From the NCBI GenBank assembly GCA_020025735.1, contig JAHHRP010000081.1:1-8686 (forward strand): a DNA stretch of 8,686 nucleotides, in the 5' to 3' direction. Positions within the stretch are counted from its first letter, which is position 1. Every line of letters starts with the position of its first letter. This document shows, one piece after another, positions 7,111-8,686 of the stretch. A model generated the notes under the pieces. That model did no database searches and was not told the origin of the DNA. It was given only the letters and a program-made list of their open reading frames with translations. A program made the position numbers and the translations under genes. This DNA is from Evtepia sp. (GTDB lineage Bacteria > Bacillota > Clostridia > Oscillospirales > Oscillospiraceae).

Positions 7111-7911
7111 ATGTTTGCCGATTGTCATACCCACTCTCGTGTTTCTCCAGATAGCAATGCCCCTATGGTTGAAATGGCCAAGCAGGCTTTGGAATATGGC
7201 TTGGACGTGATGTGTTTGACCGACCACTGCGATCTTTTGAGTCTGGAAGGGGAACGGACCCTGGAATATGATTGGAAAGCCGTGCTCCGGGAACGGAAGG
7301 AGATGCTGGATACGTTCGGGACGCGGATGGCTCTCCCGATGGGCCTAGAGTTTGGCATGGGGCACCTTTATCCCGAGGCAGCAGAGAAGATTCTGAGCCA
7401 ACCAGGTTTGGATTTTGTCATCGGTTCTTGTCATAATATGGACGAGAAGGATGGGGGACGGGATTTTTACATGTTGTCTTATGAGACTTTGGAAGAGTGT
7501 TACCAGGCCTTAGACAACTATTTTGCCTCTATGCTGAAGATGGCTGCCGCACCTTATTACGATGTGGTTGGTCATGTGATTTATCCCCTGCGATATATGA
7601 CCGGTCCTTATGAGACCCCCAGTCTTGCGCGGTATCAAGAGGAAATCCGGGAGATCCTCCGATTGGCCATTGCATCTGGGAGAGGAATTGAGATCAATAC
7701 CTGGAAAGGCCAGACATTGGCTGAGTGGCTCCCTCTGCTTAAAGTGTATAAGGAACTGGGAGGAGAGATCATTACTGTGGGGTCCGATGCCCATGCACCG
7801 ATTCCTTTGGGCCGGGGAATTCGGGAGGCGTATGCAATGATGCAGGACTGTGGTTTTCGTTATGTGGCAGTCTATCATCAGCGCAAACCGGAGATGTTCC
7901 GGTTGAAGTAA
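7111..7911 (+). CDS. PHP-domain phosphatase, HisJ/HisK (histidinol-phosphatase) family
   Basis: The 266-residue product is a polymerase-and-histidinol-phosphatase (PHP) metal hydrolase. The metal-binding motifs are all visible in order: HTH at 6-8, TDHCD at 37-41, GLE at 78-80, the His of SCHNM at 108, VVGH at 152-155, and GSDAH at 224-228. The length matches HisJ-family histidinol-phosphatases (about 260-270 residues), which dephosphorylate L-histidinol phosphate in histidine synthesis. No other histidine-biosynthesis gene is near, so the exact substrate is open; a related sugar- or amino-alcohol-phosphate is possible. The ATG at 7111 follows an AAAGGA site (7097-7102). The gene starts 28 bases after dnaJ with no terminator between, so it is probably carried on the heat-shock transcript. 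RpiB follows 46 bases later. Family assignment is firm; the reaction is inference. Confidence 0.85.
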   Translation: MFADCHTHSRVSPDSNAPMVEMAKQALEYGLDVMCLTDHCDLLSLEGERTLEYDWKAVLRERKEMLDTFGTRMALPMGLEFGMGHLYPEAAEKILSQPGLDFVIGSCHNMDEKDGGRDFYMLSYETLEECYQALDNYFASMLKMAAAPYYDVVGHVIYPLRYMTGPYETPSLARYQEEIREILRLAIASGRGIEINTWKGQTLAEWLPLLKVYKELGGEIITVGSDAHAPIPLGRGIREAYAMMQDCGFRYVAVYHQRKPEMFRLK

Positions 7912-7914
7912 ACG

Positions 7915-7932
7915 CAGGCGTTTGCTCGCCTG
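7915..7932 (+). repeat. Short hairpin between the PHP gene and rpiB
   Basis: CAGGCG (7915-7920) and CGCCTG (7927-7932) are perfect inverted arms around TTTGCT. The stem lies just after the PHP stop codon and ends 11 bases before the rpiB Shine-Dalgarno (AAGGAGG, 7943-7949). It has no T-run on the plus strand, so it is unlikely to terminate. It may be an mRNA end-protecting element. Confidence 0.4.
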
Positions 7933-7957
7933 GCACCGAAAAAAGGAGGAGAGGACC

Positions 7958-8392
7958 ATGATTGCATTGGGTTCTGACCACGGGGGATTTCCCCTAAAAG
8001 AGCGGGTCAAAGCTTATCTGGACACGAAAGGCATTGCGTACAAGGACTATGGCTGTGATAACATGGACAGCTGTGATTATCCCGTCTATGGGAAAGCAGC
8101 TGCGGAGGCGGTATCTTCCGGTGCTTGTGAGAAGGGGATCGTCATCTGCACCACAGGCATTGGTATTTCTATTGCGGCCAACAAGGTGAAAGGCATTCGC
8201 TGCGCTTTGTGCAGTGATCCCCTGGCAGCAGAAATGACCCGCCGACACAATGATGCCAACATGTTGGCTATGGGAGCCGGCATGGTAGGGCCAAATTTGG
8301 CTGAGCGGATCGTAGAAGTCTTTCTCAATACAGCCTTTGAAGGTGGACGCCATGCCCGCCGAGTGGGATTGATTTCCGCCATGGAGGAGTAA
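7958..8392 (+). CDS. rpiB: Ribose-5-phosphate isomerase B (RpiB/LacA/LacB family)
   Basis: RpiB interconverts ribose 5-phosphate and ribulose 5-phosphate in the non-oxidative pentose phosphate pathway. The 144-residue product has the family length and signatures: SDHGG at 6-10, DYP at 40-42, the catalytic-cysteine loop CTTGIGISIAANK (64-76) with C64 as the expected base, and RHNDANMLAMG (96-106) with H97. The C-terminal EGGRHARRV (128-136) also matches. The loop reads CTTG where E. coli RpiB has CGTG, a small change next to the catalytic cysteine. The ATG at 7958 is chosen because AAGGAGG (7943-7949) lies eight bases upstream; an in-frame TTG at 7922 has no such support. The sister family LacA/LacB (galactose-6-phosphate isomerase) occurs as paired genes, and only one copy is here. 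It is the last gene before a strong terminator. Confidence 0.95.
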   Translation: MIALGSDHGGFPLKERVKAYLDTKGIAYKDYGCDNMDSCDYPVYGKAAAEAVSSGACEKGIVICTTGIGISIAANKVKGIRCALCSDPLAAEMTRRHNDANMLAMGAGMVGPNLAERIVEVFLNTAFEGGRHARRVGLISAMEE

Positions 8393-8400
8393 AAATCAGA

Positions 8401-8438
8401 AGCGCGAGAGCAAAGGTCAGCTCTCGCGCTTTTGGTTT
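8401..8438 (+). terminator. Intrinsic terminator after rpiB, probably bidirectional
   Basis: AGCGCGAGAGC (8401-8411) pairs perfectly with GCTCTCGCGCT (8420-8430) around the loop AAAGGTCA, followed by TTT, GG and TTT. It lies nine bases after the rpiB stop. Read on the minus strand the same stem is followed by TCTGATTTTT, so it can also end transcription coming from the right, where a minus-strand reading frame ends at 8442. Confidence 0.93.
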
Positions 8439-8441
8439 CCA

Positions 8442-8629
8442 TTAGGCCGTTAAGAATAGAATGAAGTAGAAGATAGCAATGGCGGCGGCCTCTGTGTTTT
8501 TCTGCATGCTTTTGTGAGTGTATAGTTGTTTTCCACCAGGGTGATTTGGCGGAAAATACTTTCGTCTTCTATGTACACCTGAAAAGAATCCAAGTCAATT
8601 TCATTGTGTAAGGTTCCGATCTCTTGGTT
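8442..8629 (-). pseudogene. Convergent gene remnant with an apparent frameshift, unrecognised
   Basis: On the minus strand one frame runs from 8629 to a stop at 8450-8452 and contains coding-looking sequence (EIDLDSFQVYIEDESIF, then RQITLVENNYTLTK). Near 8506-8513 this frame turns into an implausible Pro/Ser-rich end. The neighbouring minus frame begins MQKNTEAAAIAIFYFILFLTA there and stops at 8442-8444, giving a credible C-terminal membrane helix that ends just before the bidirectional terminator. Adding one A to the AAAA run would join them as NNYTLTKSMQKNTEAAA. The first frame has a stop at 8630-8632 immediately upstream and no convincing start codon or ribosome binding site; a further similar slip near 8621-8625 could link it to an open stretch reaching about 8680. 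I do not recognise the family. It is either a decayed gene or an intact gene broken by homopolymer sequencing errors; non-coding chance is also possible. Bases 8633-8686 are AT-rich with nothing else supported. Confidence 0.4.
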
Positions 8630-8686
8630 TTAGCATTATCATCATTTAATATTTTGGTTGAATTTTTTGTAGAAAAAGGTTAAACT

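Noticed and set aside
1..8686. Search for CRISPR arrays, tRNA/rRNA genes, insertion sequences, attachment sites or a phage/defence system
   Set aside because: No regularly spaced repeats, tRNA-like cloverleaf, transposase motif or defence-gene signature was seen; the window is a housekeeping operon with normal flanks.

Overview
This window reads as ordinary chromosome of a low-to-mid GC Gram-positive bacterium, most likely a gut-type Clostridia of the Oscillospiraceae group (Flavonifractor/Pseudoflavonifractor-like). The reasons are the class I heat-shock operon order hrcA-grpE-dnaK-dnaJ under a perfect CIRCE operator, a 620-residue DnaK lacking the proteobacterial insertion in the nucleotide-binding domain, strong AGGAGG ribosome binding sites, and the two-FtsX-domain permease type common in Firmicutes. 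The genus is an inference.

Layout. Positions 1-1932 hold the 3' part of an FtsX-like ABC transporter permease, closed by a strong intrinsic terminator (1963-2013). The 309-base gap to hrcA holds that terminator, a 15-bp inverted repeat, a sigma-A promoter with an extended -10 (2151-2179), the CIRCE operator (2184-2210) and a small hairpin around the hrcA ribosome binding site. Then come hrcA (2242-3300), grpE (3318-3854), dnaK (3952-5814) and dnaJ (5925-7082), followed without any recognisable terminator by a PHP-family phosphatase of the HisJ/HisK type (7111-7911) and ribose-5-phosphate isomerase B (7958-8392). A strong, probably bidirectional terminator (8401-8438) ends this run. The last ~250 bases carry a minus-strand, apparently frameshifted gene remnant and then AT-rich sequence to the window edge.

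How it works together. HrcA represses its own operon at CIRCE; GrpE, DnaK and DnaJ form the Hsp70 folding machine (nucleotide exchange factor, ATPase chaperone, J-domain co-chaperone). A strong hairpin lies between dnaK and dnaJ and may set their relative expression. The PHP phosphatase and RpiB are metabolic genes that look like passengers at the end of the heat-shock transcript.

No clearly new biological system is visible. The points most worth a second look are the metabolic tail of the operon, the dnaK-dnaJ hairpin, the hairpin over the hrcA ribosome binding site, and the broken convergent reading frame at the right edge.
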